Shown: positions 1 to 6,871, numbered from the stretch's first letter. The stretch: 8,805 nt of DNA from Vulcanisaeta sp. UBA163 (GCA_002496475.1 DAJV01000097.1:1-8805), one strand, 5' to 3'. Translations and numbers: made by a program. Notes: generated by a model from the sequence alone, not told the origin.

Positions 1-10
1 TACCTAGGTC

Positions 11-99
11 GATATATAACACCCTCCCAACCCAACCGAACAATGCCACGGAAATACTACAACGTGGACTACTTAAAAATGCCCTATCTTACATGTTAA
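11..99 (+). other. Possible promoter and 18-codon orphan reading frame
   Basis: A TATA-like element (GATATATAAC, about 10-19) lies about 28 bases before an ATG at 43, the spacing expected of a leaderless crenarchaeal gene. The frame starts MPRKYYNVDYLKMP and stops at 97-99, giving only 18 codons, and it touches the 3' end of the PaREP1 pseudogene on the other strand. It could be the 5' stub of a gene broken by rearrangement, a short peptide gene, or chance. I do not recognise the peptide. Confidence 0.2.
22..37 (-). repeat. G-rich tract on minus strand, possible quadruplex
   Basis: The plus strand has four C runs (22-24, 26-28, 31-33, 36-37) separated by one to two bases, so the minus strand carries GG, GGG, GGG and GGG in close succession. 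This could form at least a two-tier G-quadruplex. It lies between the TATA-like element and the ATG of the orphan frame. No function can be assigned. Confidence 0.3.
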
Positions 100-448
100 T
101 GCATTAATACCTTCTCGGCCTCCCTAATCATCCTCTCAACCTCATCAATGTAACCAGTTATGTCATTGATCGTTAATTTAGCCTCGTGAAAACCCCAAAC
201 ATGGAGGAAATACGCACTGGCCCATCCACTTAATACCCAATCACCTAATGCCCTCACCAATTTATTAACTGCAGAACCCAACCAATGAGTGAACTACCTA
301 CCCTCCCTCATGGCTATTTGGTACTCCTTGGTGTTTAGTTTCTCGGCTAGCGCTTCGCAATTTCCTCACTCGCCTCGTATGTCTTCTCCGGTGTTTGTAT
401 AGTATCACCCTTACCCACATACTCCTTGGCCTCGGCTATGTGTATATA
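96..448 (-). pseudogene. PaREP1-family protein, decayed (frameshift plus stop)
   Basis: Conceptual translation across two lesions gives a PaREP1-like protein: HIAEAKEYVGKGDTIQT..., then ALAEKLNTKEYQIAMREGR, then HWLGSAVNKLVRALGDW and on through WASAYFLHVWGFHEAKL to REAEKVLMH. PaREP1 is a repeated, Thermoproteales-restricted family of small, mostly helical proteins of unknown function, related by pattern to HEPN/nucleotidyltransferase-associated helical domains. Two lesions are visible. A base appears lost in AAGCGCTA near 351-353 (AAGGCGCTA would restore K-A-L), and an in-frame TAG lies at 294-296 where Trp or Tyr is expected. A stop at 449-451 blocks the frame on the N-terminal side, so the usual N-terminus is missing as well. 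The intact C-terminal 61 codons (96-281) could be read from a TTG, but that is best seen as a remnant. GC content here is higher than in the sugar genes that follow. Confidence 0.8.
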
Positions 449-540
449 CTAAAGGGAACCCAGCATTGAAGATTCAATAAAATTAATTAGTTATAATAAG
501 AGTCATAATATAATGAGTTATTTTAATTTAAAAATGTTTA
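449..540. other. AT-rich spacer with possible terminator
   Basis: This stretch has no reading frame of note and is very AT-rich. On the minus strand, just past the stop of the epimerase gene, is a T run (TTTTTAAATT, 526-535), the kind of T-rich signal that ends archaeal transcripts. An imperfect inverted repeat (ACTCAT with ATGACT, one mismatch) lies at about 502-519. No other signal is seen. Confidence 0.35.
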
Positions 541-1521
541 TTATTTCTCGTAATTCATTACATAATTTATCATATCCAGAAGACCACCTTTGAGTTCATA
601 TTTTTCCTCAAAGCCTAATTCATAGTATAATCTTGAACAATCAACATCGAGTCCAGCCGGCCCTGGTATCTTTGAAGAGTTATCCGTGGGTTTGCTTAAT
701 GGCGTGAAATAAACCTTTACGTTAGGCAATGCCTCCTTTATTACATTTAACATATTGGTTATATTCCATGGACTTCTACTGCCTATGTTGTAAATCGGTC
801 TTCTTACCTTGGCCTTATCAGCTAAAGCTACATGAGTGAATGCCCTGGCGCCATCTCGTACATATAACCATCTAAGCTTTGCCTCCGTATATGCAAAGTC
901 CTCAGGTACCTTGGCGGAACCCTTTAGTATTAACTCCCTGAGGAAATTATTGAATTGACCAGTATAACCAGTGTAACGTCCCGGGCCCCATACAGATGTA
1001 AGCCTTGCGCCAACAATATCCACATTATACATATCCCTGTAAAATACGCCAAATGACTCATCCACAAATTTAGTTACCGAATATGGCTCTGGCGGTGTTA
1101 ATGGATGGACATCCTCATTAACCACCTTCAGACTATAATCGCCTGGGGAACCAAGAACTGCCTCAGAACTCGCATAAACAACTCGTTCTAAATCCATTAA
1201 TCTAGCTACCTCAAACATATTTAATGCGCCCAATATATTTACTTTAACGGCCTTCAAGGGCCTTATTCGTGACTCAAATAAAACAAGGGCTGCTAGATGT
1301 ATTATCCTTTTGACATTATATTTCTTAACCGCATTCAATACCTCCTCAATATCGGTTATGTCTCCAGAAACAAGCTTGAGCTTATCATTACTTTTCGATT
1401 TACTTATTAGGTATGGGTCAAACCTCACGTCAAATGCCACCACGTCGTAACCATGTGTAAGCAACTCATCAATTACGAATCTACCGATTTGTCCACTTGC
1501 ACCCGTAACTAATACGGACAT
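541..1521 (-). CDS. NAD-dependent epimerase/dehydratase (extended SDR)
   Basis: A cytoplasmic Rossmann-fold enzyme of the extended SDR group (UDP-glucose 4-epimerase-like), acting on a sugar or sugar nucleotide with NAD. From the ATG at 1521 it is 326 residues, normal for the group. Visible are the N-terminal TGASGQIG (6-13), an acidic residue after beta 2 (VAFD, D31) that favours NAD over NADP, GDITD (about 53-57), the YASSEA segment (about 116-121) and the catalytic YSVTK (Y147, K151). The C-terminal substrate domain includes GARLTSVWGPG. A GTG at 1536 would add five residues and overlap the permease gene. I prefer the ATG because GGTGA lies 6 bases before it and it starts 2 bases after the permease stop (TAAGCATG), which suggests translational coupling. 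Its place behind the importer implies it acts on the imported sugar. Sugar dehydrogenase, epimerase or dehydratase activity cannot be told apart here. Confidence 0.93.
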   Translation of the reverse strand: MSVLVTGASGQIGRFVIDELLTHGYDVVAFDVRFDPYLISKSKSNDKLKLVSGDITDIEEVLNAVKKYNVKRIIHLAALVLFESRIRPLKAVKVNILGALNMFEVARLMDLERVVYASSEAVLGSPGDYSLKVVNEDVHPLTPPEPYSVTKFVDESFGVFYRDMYNVDIVGARLTSVWGPGRYTGYTGQFNNFLRELILKGSAKVPEDFAYTEAKLRWLYVRDGARAFTHVALADKAKVRRPIYNIGSRSPWNITNMLNVIKEALPNVKVYFTPLSKPTDNSSKIPGPAGLDVDCSRLYYELGFEEKYELKGGLLDMINYVMNYEK

Positions 1522-1523
1522 GC

Positions 1524-2543
1524 TTACTTCACCCACCTTAATCCTCTGGTTAATGCAGGTGCTGCGGCTATTAAAATTATCCCTATTATAATTTCCTGTA
1601 TTGTGTACTGTGTTATCCCCATTATAATTAGTATGTCAGTTAGTATTGTTAATATTAATGCCCCAAAGAATGGACCTATTGGATGCCCAGTACCTCCGGT
1701 CAATGCAATGCCTCCCAAAACAGCGGCAGCTATGGCATATAATTCGTATCCGTAGGCAGTCCAGGGATCAACAACATAACCTCCGGTGGCTACCAACATA
1801 ACCCCTGCCAGTCCATAGAGCAAACCGGCTATTGTAAACGCCAGGAACTTTGCTAGGTCAGCATGAGCGCCTGCCAATCGAACAGCTTCCTCATTACTAC
1901 CAATACCGTATATTATGCGCCCCCACGTGGTCCTTGTTAATAAATACCAAAATATTAAGGTAATTGCCAGAGCTATCATGAAAACAAGAGGTATAAATGT
2001 ATGAAAATCAATCATTAAAAAACTATATTGCGTAAGCCCATATATGGGTGACCCTCCTGTTATTGTTAAATCCACAGCCCTCCATATTTCAAGCCCGGCA
2101 AGCGTCGCTATGAATGAATAAACCTTAAACTTGCTAACTAAAAGTCCATTTATAACACCTGTGGCAAGCCCAGCAAGTATTGCTATAGTTATTGCCAGTG
2201 CAATATTTCCGGTGGATAATGTAACAAGTCCTGTTACCAATGCAGAGAGTCCCGCCACCGAACCAGGAGTCAAGTCTATACTTCCCATTATTATGATAAT
2301 GCCCTCACCAATGGCCAGTAAAATTATAGGCGCTGATTGAAATAGCACCACCTTAAGGTTGGATGGCGATAAGAAATACTGCGGCGATAGGGCTATTGAT
2401 ACCACCAGTATTATTATAAAGGGAATAAGAGGCCTTGCAATTTCCTGTTGGTTATAAAAGTCTAAAAATTTCCTTAAGGCACTACGTTGTGCCCTCCTTT
2501 TCTCAACAGCGACGGTCTCTGTCTTACCATCACTTGAACTCAT
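1524..2543 (-). CDS. CUT2 sugar ABC transporter permease (RbsC-like)
   Basis: Integral membrane subunit of a ribose/galactose-type (CUT2, BPD_transp_2) importer, working as a homodimer with the two-domain ATPase encoded just upstream. The 339 residues are the usual length. After a charged, Ser/Lys/Arg-rich cytoplasmic N-terminus (1-35) come about nine to ten hydrophobic segments from residue 38 to 330. Family hallmarks are EGIIIIMGSIDLTPGSVAGL (80-99), the cytoplasmic coupling loop GIGSNEEAVRLAGAHADLAK (213-232) and the glycine-rich LGGIALTGGTGHPIGPFFGA (276-295). The ATG at 2543 lies 43 bases after the ATPase stop and has its own TATA box about 26 bases upstream, with no Shine-Dalgarno site. 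It is therefore probably also transcribed alone as a leaderless mRNA together with the epimerase gene. Family assignment is firm; substrate is unknown. Confidence 0.96.
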   Translation of the reverse strand: MSSSDGKTETVAVEKRRAQRSALRKFLDFYNQQEIARPLIPFIIILVVSIALSPQYFLSPSNLKVVLFQSAPIILLAIGEGIIIIMGSIDLTPGSVAGLSALVTGLVTLSTGNIALAITIAILAGLATGVINGLLVSKFKVYSFIATLAGLEIWRAVDLTITGGSPIYGLTQYSFLMIDFHTFIPLVFMIALAITLIFWYLLTRTTWGRIIYGIGSNEEAVRLAGAHADLAKFLAFTIAGLLYGLAGVMLVATGGYVVDPWTAYGYELYAIAAAVLGGIALTGGTGHPIGPFFGALILTILTDILIIMGITQYTIQEIIIGIILIAAAPALTRGLRWVK

Positions 2544-2563
2544 TGCGTAATTGGTATTAATAT

Positions 2564-2591
2564 TTATTTTTAAGGTAGATTCCTAACTAGG
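2564..2591 (-). promoter_or_regulatory. Permease promoter: TATA box plus CCTAGTTAGG element
   Basis: Read on the minus strand, CCTAGTTAGGAAT (2591-2579) is followed by a TATA-like CTTAAAAATA (2573-2564 with its leading C at 2574). The TATA centre is about 26 bases before the permease ATG at 2543, as for a leaderless transcript. CCTAGTTAGG is identical to the element before the solute-binding protein gene (4251-4260) and has CCTA/TAGG arms around a 2-base centre. Here it contains the TAG stop of the ATPase gene. It implies an internal promoter in the ATPase-permease-epimerase unit under shared control. Confidence 0.6.
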
Positions 2592-4194
2592 TTAATTGGG
2601 CGTTATATGTGGATGCTTGGGCTAGGTCTTCTATTACTTTCCTACGTACATCCTCAACATTATCTGGCTTAATTGCATACTCCCTTATTATTTTACCTTC
2701 ATGCATGAAGTACAGTCTATCAGCCATGCCTAAGGCCTCATCGAGATCACTAGTTAATACTAATACTGATACATTGTCTTCCTTAGATAATTTATAGATG
2801 GTCTTCCTTATTTCTATCTTTGCTCCTATATCAACACCAACTGTGGGTTCATCAATTATAAGTAATTTAACTTTACTTGCTAATCCTCTGGCAACAAGTA
2901 CCTTTTGCTGATTTCCACCGCTTAATGAGGTAATCTTAACATAGGGTGATGAGGTCTTTATGTTAAATGACCTTATCATTGTTACAGCCAGATCATGTTC
3001 CTTTCTCAAGTCTAATAAAAACTTTATCTTTGATATTAAGGATAAAGCTGATGCCGATATATTCGATGCCACTGAATAATGTGGTATTATTCCATCAGTT
3101 TTTCTATCCTCAGATAAATAAGCTATCTTATACTTTTCTAGTGCATGTGTGGGTGATTTAATTTTAATGGGTTTTCCATAATATAAAACCATTCCTTTAC
3201 TGATCTTTCCTAGGCCTACCAATAACCTACCAAGCTCTGATTTACCAGCACCAATTAGACCAAATACCGCAACTACCTCCCCATCATAAATCTTCAGGTT
3301 AACACCTCTTAATGGCACATCAGTAGGCTTTATGGGAATTGTATGTACATCGTGAAGTTCGATAAGAGGAACCTTTGAAACATTTTCCATCTCTATTGCC
3401 TTATTCACCCAGCCCTCCTTAACGGAATAAAACCCCTTAAGCTCGATACCTAGCATCATCTCTGCCAATTCCTTTTCGGTTACATTAGAGCTATTTACAG
3501 TGCCAATAGCCTTACCATTTCTTAGTACTGTAATTCTATCGCATATCTCAATGGCCTCTTGGATCTTATGTGTTACAAATGTAATACTTATCCCGTTCTT
3601 TTTAAGTGCTCTAATTACATCAAGTATTTGTTCAGTCTCTCGAAGTGACATAGGGCTTGTTGGTTCGTCAAAAAGTATTATTTTGGCATTCATGCTTAAT
3701 GCCGCTAGTATCTGAACAAGCATTTTACTTGCTGCATTTAACTCACGTATCTTCAAATCAGGATTCAACTCAATACCATATTTACCCATTAAATCTTTAA
3801 TTTGAGATCTAATTTTATTTTTATCAAAGTCGGAAAATGCCTTTCCCCATAGAAACCCTAATAGGGCGATATTCTCATATACAGTGAGGTGGGGCATTAA
3901 CGTGATTTCTTGATTAACTAATATTATCCCATGTTTACGCGCGTCCGCTGTATTATGAAGTCTAACCTCCCTTCCCTGAATTACTATCCTACCACTATCA
4001 GGTCTATAATAGCCATATAATATTTTTAGCAAGGTTGATTTGCCAGCACCATTTTGGCCGAGTAGTCCATGTACCTCTCCATACTCTAAATCGAAGGTTA
4101 CGTTATCAAGAGCTACAGTACCAGGAAACCTCTTTGTTATGTTTTCGGCCAATAATGATATATTATCCTCATTATTAGCATTAGTGGGCATCAT
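2587..4194 (-). CDS. CUT2 sugar ABC transporter ATPase, two NBDs (RbsA/MglA-like)
   Basis: Cytoplasmic energy subunit of the importer, a tandem fusion of two ATP-binding domains; 535 residues is slightly longer than the usual 490-510. Domain 1 (about 12-250) has Walker A GQNGAGKST (46-54), Q-loop Q95, Walker B IILFDEP (172-178) and switch His 209. Its signature is degenerate, LNAASKM (152-158), where RbsA-type proteins usually have LSxxQ. Domain 2 (about 278-520) has GLIGAGKS (312-319), the family motif LSEDRKTDGI (360-369), a full signature LSGGNQQK (424-431) and Walker B LLIIDEP (444-450). Its switch position is Ser-Asp (TSDLDEA, 481-487) instead of His, as is usual for RbsA domain 2. The Lys in its Walker A is noteworthy because bacterial RbsA often has GAGRT. 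The start is ATG 4194 (a second ATG follows at 4191); a TATA box lies about 26 bases upstream. It is divergent from the binding-protein gene across 106 bases. Confidence 0.97.
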   Translation of the reverse strand: MMPTNANNEDNISLLAENITKRFPGTVALDNVTFDLEYGEVHGLLGQNGAGKSTLLKILYGYYRPDSGRIVIQGREVRLHNTADARKHGIILVNQEITLMPHLTVYENIALLGFLWGKAFSDFDKNKIRSQIKDLMGKYGIELNPDLKIRELNAASKMLVQILAALSMNAKIILFDEPTSPMSLRETEQILDVIRALKKNGISITFVTHKIQEAIEICDRITVLRNGKAIGTVNSSNVTEKELAEMMLGIELKGFYSVKEGWVNKAIEMENVSKVPLIELHDVHTIPIKPTDVPLRGVNLKIYDGEVVAVFGLIGAGKSELGRLLVGLGKISKGMVLYYGKPIKIKSPTHALEKYKIAYLSEDRKTDGIIPHYSVASNISASALSLISKIKFLLDLRKEHDLAVTMIRSFNIKTSSPYVKITSLSGGNQQKVLVARGLASKVKLLIIDEPTVGVDIGAKIEIRKTIYKLSKEDNVSVLVLTSDLDEALGMADRLYFMHEGKIIREYAIKPDNVEDVRRKVIEDLAQASTYNAQLT

Positions 4195-4215
4195 TCGAAA
4201 TAGTACATTTAATTT

Positions 4216-4238
4216 CTTATAAATATTCCCTCCTCAAG
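4216..4238 (-). promoter_or_regulatory. ATPase promoter with weak copy of shared element
   Basis: On the minus strand a TATA box TTTATAAG (4223-4216) is centred about 26 bases before ATG 4194, fitting a leaderless start. Upstream is CTTGAGGA (4238-4231), which matches the shared element GTTAGGA at five of seven positions and begins 43 bases before the ATG, against 44-46 in the three better copies. A purine-rich GAGGAGGG run lies here but is too far from the ATG to be a ribosome binding site. Confidence 0.5.
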
Positions 4239-4250
4239 ATTTTAATAAAA

Positions 4251-4276
4251 CCTAGTTAGGATTTATATTTATAAAG
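4251..4276 (+). promoter_or_regulatory. Binding-protein promoter: CCTAGTTAGG element plus TATA box
   Basis: CCTAGTTAGGATT (4251-4263) lies just upstream of a TATA box TTTATAAAG (4268-4276), centred about 29 bases before ATG 4301. The GTTAGG core begins 13 bases before the TATA start and 46 before the ATG. The CCTA/TAGG arms make the element partly palindromic, so it could be bound by a dimer. It sits between the divergent ATPase and binding-protein promoters and could serve both. Confidence 0.6.
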
Positions 4277-4300
4277 AACATAAACAATAAACATAATGGT

Positions 4301-5542
4301 ATGAACTGGAAAACCTTATCCATAGGGTTAATAGTAATAGTGATAGTGTTGGCTGCGGTTGTTGGCTACTTAGCCATGGTGCATTCGTCTAAAACAGTTG
4401 TGACCGTTACAGCGCCCCCTGCCAGTAATAAAACAATTACCATTTTCTTCTTCAACCCAGCTCCAGCGAACTTCTGGTACAACCTAATAACCCAAGGTAT
4501 ACAAACTGCCGTTGAGCAACTTAGATCATTAGGTTATACTGTAAACTATGAGGAGTTTGATGCAACAACCGTGAGTCAACAAATATCCCAATTAGAGGAG
4601 GCTGCGGCGCTGCATCCCAATATAATTATAATAGGTACTGTTTCTGATGCTGTACAGGGTGAGTTACTTAAGCTTCGTCAGGAGGGCATAATCGTAATTT
4701 TAGTTGACAGAGACGTGCCAAACCAAGCCGCTAGAAATCTATATATTGGTACCAATAATGAAGTGGCAGCTGAAAAGGAATTGCTATCATTCTTGGGGTA
4801 CCTCCGTGAGCAGAATGTACCTACTCCATGGAAGTTTGTATTAGTAACTGGACTACCGGGTGTGGAGACTTTAGCGTTAAGAACGGAGGGCTTTGAACAA
4901 GTACTTCAGCCATTGGTACAAAATGGTACTGCGCAAATACTAGGGGTCATTCAGGCAAACCAGGATGATCAGGCACAGGCCTATGCCACAATAAGTGAGG
5001 TAGTGCCTAAATACGGTACGTCGGTTACCGCTTATCTAGATGCTAATTTATTAACAGCCATAGCGAATGTGGAAGCATTAGAAGCTGCTGGTTATAAGAT
5101 TGGTCAAGGAGGCATTTACATACTTGGTTTCGATGCGCAATTACCAACGTGGCTTCAGTTGATACACAATGGTACAGTAATAATGACGATACAGCAGGTA
5201 CCATTTACCATGGGTTACTGGGCGACTTGGGCTGGATTCTACATATATACAGGGCAATTAAACCTTCCTGCTAATGCCACTATATTCTCACCAACATATA
5301 CCGTAGTTCCATGTAATGCCACGTATTCCATGATTCTTGATCACGTGGCACCACCACCAACATACCTATTATTGCTTGCTCAACAGCTCACACCGCAAAA
5401 TCCCGCAATACAGGCACCATCGTACTTTGCCTATGATTGCATGGAGAATACGGGATTAGTGCCAGCGCCACCTGGACTGAATTCCCCATGGCCAGTACCC
5501 GCCGGCTCACAACAATCATTTGTTGCAACAGGCTTCCACTGA
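4301..5542 (+). CDS. Membrane-anchored CUT2 sugar-binding protein (RbsB-like fold)
   Basis: Extracytoplasmic substrate-binding protein that would deliver a sugar to the permease/ATPase pair encoded divergently. The N-terminus is MNWK followed by a hydrophobic segment (about 6-27) that can act as signal sequence or membrane anchor, then a short Thr/Val/Pro linker (30-45). The periplasmic-binding-protein (Peripla_BP_4) fold follows: TITIFFFNPAPANFWYNLI (45-63), NIIIIGTVSDAVQG (107-120), VILVDRDVP (132-140), YIGTNNEVAAEKELL (148-162), VLVTGLPG (180-187), YILGFDA (273-279) and QQVPFTMGYWATWAGFYIYTG (298-318). At 413 residues it is longer than bacterial RbsB; the extra length is the anchor plus a Pro-rich C-terminal tail (350-413). 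Cys338 and Cys380 could form a disulfide, and several N-x-T sequons (e.g. 209, 290, 325, 339) suit a glycosylated surface protein. The start at 4301 has a TATA box 29 bases upstream; the nearby ATG at 4296 is out of frame. Substrate unknown. Confidence 0.95.
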   Translation: MNWKTLSIGLIVIVIVLAAVVGYLAMVHSSKTVVTVTAPPASNKTITIFFFNPAPANFWYNLITQGIQTAVEQLRSLGYTVNYEEFDATTVSQQISQLEEAAALHPNIIIIGTVSDAVQGELLKLRQEGIIVILVDRDVPNQAARNLYIGTNNEVAAEKELLSFLGYLREQNVPTPWKFVLVTGLPGVETLALRTEGFEQVLQPLVQNGTAQILGVIQANQDDQAQAYATISEVVPKYGTSVTAYLDANLLTAIANVEALEAAGYKIGQGGIYILGFDAQLPTWLQLIHNGTVIMTIQQVPFTMGYWATWAGFYIYTGQLNLPANATIFSPTYTVVPCNATYSMILDHVAPPPTYLLLLAQQLTPQNPAIQAPSYFAYDCMENTGLVPAPPGLNSPWPVPAGSQQSFVATGFH

Positions 5543-5580
5543 TTGAATAATAGACAAAATAATTTAAAATTTAAAAATTA

Positions 5581-5593
5581 ATATCCCTTTTCT
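5581..5593 (+). terminator. Pyrimidine/T-rich run after binding-protein gene
   Basis: About 40 bases after the binding-protein stop the plus strand has CCCTTTTCTTT, preceded by an A/T-only stretch. Archaeal transcripts commonly end at such T-rich runs without a strong hairpin. The next gene has its own promoter, so a stop here is plausible. Confidence 0.35.
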
Positions 5594-5603
5594 TTAATAC
5601 CCT

Positions 5604-5621
5604 CCTTGAATTCAAACAAGG
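5604..5621. repeat. Inverted repeat CCTTG...CAAGG before the 5665 gene
   Basis: CCTTG (5604-5608) and CAAGG (5617-5621) are inverted around an 8-base centre, and inside it TTGAATTCAA (5606-5615) is a perfect 10-base palindrome. The right arm abuts the GTTAGGATT element (5621-5629). It could be an operator next to the activator-type element, or a small hairpin ending the previous transcript. Confidence 0.4.
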
Positions 5622-5642
5622 TTAGGATTATAGTTTAAATAA
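5621..5642 (+). promoter_or_regulatory. Promoter of 5665 gene: GTTAGGATT plus TATA box
   Basis: GTTAGGATT (5621-5629) is followed by a TATA box TTTAAATAA (5634-5642), centred about 26-27 bases before ATG 5665. The element begins 13 bases before the TATA start and 44 before the ATG, the same geometry as at the permease and binding-protein promoters. The left arm differs (CAAG in place of CCTA). There is no Shine-Dalgarno site before the ATG, so the mRNA is probably leaderless. Confidence 0.6.
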
Positions 5643-5664
5643 GATCTAGGGCTTTATAACTAGT

Positions 5665-6870
5665 ATGGATATACTTAATGCCGTTTTAATAGGCGGCAAG
5701 GACTTTGAACCATATGAAGTGTTATACAGTAAAATACCTGACTTTGAACGTAAACTCTCAATAAAGGTGAATATTTTGCATAAATTCTCACACCCAGAAC
5801 TTAATGCATTTAAGGATGACCTTAATGGCAGTGAAGATGTTGATGTTATTTCTTCCCACACTAGTTTCCTTAGGTCCTATAAGCATCTTTATCTAGATCT
5901 TACGGAAATAGACCCAGAAAACACGAAGATGTTGCTGAACGATTTACCTAACCTGCTCAGGGAAGCGGTGACCGTTAAGGAAGAGGTACTTATAGCACCA
6001 AGATTTATTGATGTATCTTCACTTCATTACCGTACATCAGTATTTAATAAAATAGGCGAAGAACCACCTAGGACATGGGATGAATTCTTGCAAGTGGCCA
6101 TTAAGATCAAGGAGAAAAAGATTGATATGTACCCATATGCCTTTGCTGCCCGTGGGCATGCATTAGTTGGCCGGTTTATGGAAATTCTTCATTCATTTGG
6201 TGGTAAGTTAATTGATGGTAATCATTTCGCGTTTTATTCACAAGAAGGTATAGAAGCTCTTCAATTTCTAGTTGATTTGCATGTAAAATATAAAGTAACC
6301 CATCCGCGAACGCCCGACTTCTTCTATGATGATGTAAGCCAGGTATTTAAAGCTGGTGAGGTGGTTATGGTTCTTGATTGGCCTGGTTGGGACTATGTAT
6401 TTAGAGACCCAAGGCAATCGAGTATATGGAATGACTTTAGTATTGCTTTGCCTCCCCAAGGAAAGGGTGGTTTATGGGTTTATGGTGGTTCTCATGGATT
6501 AAGCGTAATTAAGTGGAGTAAGAAGAAGGCGTTGGCCACGGCTTTTGTTTTATTCATGGTGTCCCCAGAAAATCAATACTTCGAAAGCAAGGCACAAGGC
6601 TTTTTACCGGCAAGATCAAGCATATTTACAATGCTTCTGAATAGTTCTAGGGATAATTATTTTGAAAATCATAGGTTAAGTATCTACAAGAAAATAATTG
6701 AGGAAGCCTACTTACCTGTTAAGGTGGTTAAGTGGAGGGAATTTACGGAAATCCTGTGGCCGATATTAAATAAGGCCATAAGAGGTGAAGTCAAGGCCGA
6801 GGATGCGTTGAAAATTGCATATGAAAAAGTTAAGCATTTGGAAAAAATCCAGGCTGAGCTAGGTGAGTGA
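5665..6870 (+). CDS. Family 1 solute-binding-protein fold lacking a signal peptide
   Basis: The 401 residues match the extracellular solute-binding protein family 1 (SBP_bac_1; MalE/UgpB type, CUT1). Visible are LSIKVNIL (31-38), PPRTWDEFLQVA (134-145), FGGKLID (178-184), FKAGEVVMVLDWPGW (228-242), GGSHGLSVIKWSKKKALATA (274-293), FMVSPENQ (297-304) and GFLPARSSI (312-320). No signal peptide, lipobox or membrane segment precedes the fold: MDILNAVLIGG is already the first beta strand of a mature protein. The upstream frame is closed by TAG at 5647-5649 with no ATG, GTG or TTG between it and 5665, so no longer form is possible here. It therefore probably stays in the cytoplasm. No CUT1 permease is in the window, and the gene is coupled to a MocA-type oxidoreductase. 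I infer an intracellular ligand-binding sensor, carrier or enzyme. The fold is clear, the role unknown. Confidence 0.88.
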   Translation: MDILNAVLIGGKDFEPYEVLYSKIPDFERKLSIKVNILHKFSHPELNAFKDDLNGSEDVDVISSHTSFLRSYKHLYLDLTEIDPENTKMLLNDLPNLLREAVTVKEEVLIAPRFIDVSSLHYRTSVFNKIGEEPPRTWDEFLQVAIKIKEKKIDMYPYAFAARGHALVGRFMEILHSFGGKLIDGNHFAFYSQEGIEALQFLVDLHVKYKVTHPRTPDFFYDDVSQVFKAGEVVMVLDWPGWDYVFRDPRQSSIWNDFSIALPPQGKGGLWVYGGSHGLSVIKWSKKKALATAFVLFMVSPENQYFESKAQGFLPARSSIFTMLLNSSRDNYFENHRLSIYKKIIEEAYLPVKVVKWREFTEILWPILNKAIRGEVKAEDALKIAYEKVKHLEKIQAELGE

Positions 6871-6871
6871 G

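Noticed and set aside
2131..2340. Open frame on plus strand inside the permease gene
   Set aside because: It is the complement of conserved permease membrane segments and has no promoter or ribosome site; a shadow frame.
2609..3161. Further plus-strand open frames opposite the ATPase 3' half
   Set aside because: Hydrophobic, low-complexity translations with no family resemblance; they mirror the conserved ATPase domain 2.
3500..3715. Open frame on plus strand inside the ATPase gene
   Set aside because: It lies opposite the conserved domain 1 signature and Walker B region; composition reflects the complementary strand.
4040..4222. Plus-strand open frame over the ATPase 5' end
   Set aside because: It is the complement of the Walker A region and runs through the ATPase promoter; not a gene.
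5646..5861. Minus-strand frame over the start of the cytosolic binding-protein gene
   Set aside because: The plus-strand frame has a clear family match, TATA box and start; the opposite frame has none of these.
6268..6459. Minus-strand frame within the same gene
   Set aside because: A shadow of the conserved FKAGEVVMVLDWPGW region, without start signals.
5665..6870. Idea that the family 1 protein is a normal exported binding protein with a misplaced start
   Set aside because: The in-frame TAG at 5647-5649 and the lack of start codons up to 5665, together with a well-placed TATA box, support the short N-terminus.
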